Positions 63,839-64,000 of a stretch of DNA of 64,000 nucleotides are shown here, one piece after another (the stretch's first letter is position 1; each line of letters begins with the position of its first letter). Where the stretch lies: NCBI RefSeq assembly GCF_000687475.1, contig NC_057318.1:5456001-5520000 (forward strand), in the 5' to 3' direction. A program made the position numbers and the translations under genes. The notes beneath the pieces are model-generated. The model saw only the letters and a list, made by a program, of their open reading frames with translations. It searched no databases and was not told the DNA's origin. Source of the stretch: Ustilaginoidea virens (taxonomy: Eukaryota; Ascomycota; Sordariomycetes; Hypocreales; Clavicipitaceae).

Positions 63839-64000
63839 GTGACAAGTCCGGCAGTGGTGATGGATACGCTTAATAGACTCGACGCCTTTTCTTTTGAACT
63901 TGTTGAAAAAGTAGAAATGTGCATTCGGTGTTGATCGAGTAGTGAGGCCTGTCTGCCTTGTTCCGAGGCCAGCCGCAACTCCTCACGCCTTGTCGTCTTG
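63839..64000 (+). other. 3' flank of GH16 gene
   Basis: 162 bp of noncoding sequence runs to the window end; nothing further is seen. Confidence 0.6.

Overview
The window comes from a filamentous ascomycete, most likely a Sordariomycete and perhaps Hypocreales. The grounds are spliceosomal introns of 59-111 bp with GT-AG ends, gene types and N-terminal forms typical of Pezizomycotina, and retrotransposons carrying C-to-T/G-to-A decay that looks like repeat-induced point mutation (RIP). The genus is not settled. No rRNA, tRNA or CRISPR array was found.

Positions 1 to about 27,900 are almost entirely Ty1/copia LTR retrotransposons stacked inside one another. The oldest, D (+ strand, heavily RIP-decayed), surfaces at 8171-8336, 15848-19709 and 27145-27900. 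Three members of one younger family sit in it: A (1-8170, +, 5' end outside the window), B (8337-15847, +, full length, target duplication ACCTT) and C (19710-27144, -, full length, target duplication TCCCT). A fifth element, N (1529-6890, -, target duplication GCTGC), lies inside A. N has unrelated LTRs and is an internally deleted derivative. All elements whose leader is visible (N, B, C) have a primer-binding site matching the anticodon arm of initiator tRNA-Met, as in Drosophila copia. No element appears able to make its own full set of proteins.

From about 28 kb the base composition changes and an ordinary gene-rich region begins with ten protein genes: a disordered hypothetical protein (-), a ROG1-like DUF676 lipase (-), an RBR E3 ubiquitin ligase (-, two introns), CHO2 phosphatidylethanolamine methyltransferase (-, one intron), eIF3g/TIF35 (-, two introns), a CYSTM tail protein (+), a CSC1/OSCA-type channel (+, one stop-free intron), a CLD1/ABHD5-like hydrolase with a candidate mitochondrial presequence (-, one intron), SPO7 (+) and a secreted GH16 glucanase (+). 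Four of the ten act on, or regulate enzymes of, membrane glycerolipids. Intergenic DNA holds many short tandem repeats, clusters of GGTACC/CCTAGG-type motifs, recurring TACGGAGTA motifs and one 90-bp candidate MITE.

No new defence or metabolic system is evident. The most unusual items are the nested retrotransposons, the in-frame-deleted element N, and the lipid-gene neighbourhood.
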